Assembly: GCA_026182355.1 (NCBI GenBank) | Contig: JAPFBL010000369.1 | Location: 245,587 to 309,586 of the forward strand | Length of the DNA stretch: 64,000 nt | From: Hermatobates lingyangjiaoensis | Taxonomy: Eukaryota; Arthropoda; Insecta; Hemiptera; Hermatobatidae | Direction of reading: 5' to 3' | In this document: piece after piece, positions 63,951 through 64,000 of the stretch | How positions within the stretch are numbered: the first letter of the stretch is position 1 | How the letters are laid out: each line of letters begins with the position of its first letter | Notes under the pieces: model-generated | Seen by the model: only the letters and a program-made list of their open reading frames with translations | Database searches by the model: none | What the model was told of the DNA's origin: nothing | Position numbers and translations under genes: made by a program

Positions 63951-64000
63951 GTTATTTACATTGTTCTTTTCCAAAATTAAATATTATTATAATGTTTATG

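Overview
This is an AT-rich (my impression, not computed) nuclear fragment of an invertebrate animal genome. It has spliced genes, a 5S/tRNA-type SINE, Tc1/mariner, hAT and pogo-like DNA transposons, Jockey-type LINE remains, minisatellites, and a very heavy load of Penelope-like element (PLE) remnants. The mix would fit an arthropod, perhaps a chelicerate such as a horseshoe crab, but nothing here fixes the species. There are no bacterial features.

Two host genes are visible, head to head on the right side. (1) On the minus strand, a complete seven-exon gene for a glucoside xylosyltransferase (GXYLT/Shams type) runs from ATG at 58792 to the stop at 39091. All six introns have GT-AG borders and the reading phase is kept across every junction, giving 377 residues. 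(2) On the plus strand, starting at 60009, is the first coding exon of a FAM120-like (XPG-N domain) protein; it runs off the right edge. The 1.2 kb between the two start codons is probably a shared promoter region.

Left to right: 0-2.6 kb is a nested hAT > PLE > mariner stack. 3.7-7.2 kb is a PLE cluster, two units of which keep the start of the PLE ORF. 8.1-9.4 kb is a broken mariner. 9.4-11.4 kb is a 70-bp satellite. 11.8-13.9 kb holds a pogo-like MITE, a PLE endonuclease piece and a hAT MITE. 14.3-15.3 kb is a 30/60-bp minisatellite. 16.1-16.7 kb is a deleted DD39D element. 18.4-19.5 kb is another minisatellite. 19.5-27 kb is a transposon-poor AT-rich tract with old internal duplications. 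27.2-29 kb is minisatellite. 29.3-43 kb is dense with PLE inverted pairs inserted in (TA)n tracts. 39-59 kb is the GXYLT gene with transposons in its introns, including a SINE with a full-length 5S rRNA head. 60-64 kb is the FAM120-like exon plus repeats.

The most interesting signal is the small hammerhead-ribozyme core carried by the PLE units. At least ten sequence-unrelated families share the layout CUGANGA + one extra base + a G-C-closed stem II + GAAA. In most of them the last A of GAAA opens a short palindrome ending in U and followed by a non-G base (ACGCGU, AGAUCU, ACGU, AUAU, AGCU, AAUU, ACCGGU, AGGCCU). This is what a ribozyme that pairs stem III between two molecules (a dimer) would look like. 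Small dimeric hammerhead variants are known from PLEs; here the sequence shows many parallel versions, several with family- or arm-specific losses of catalytic residues.
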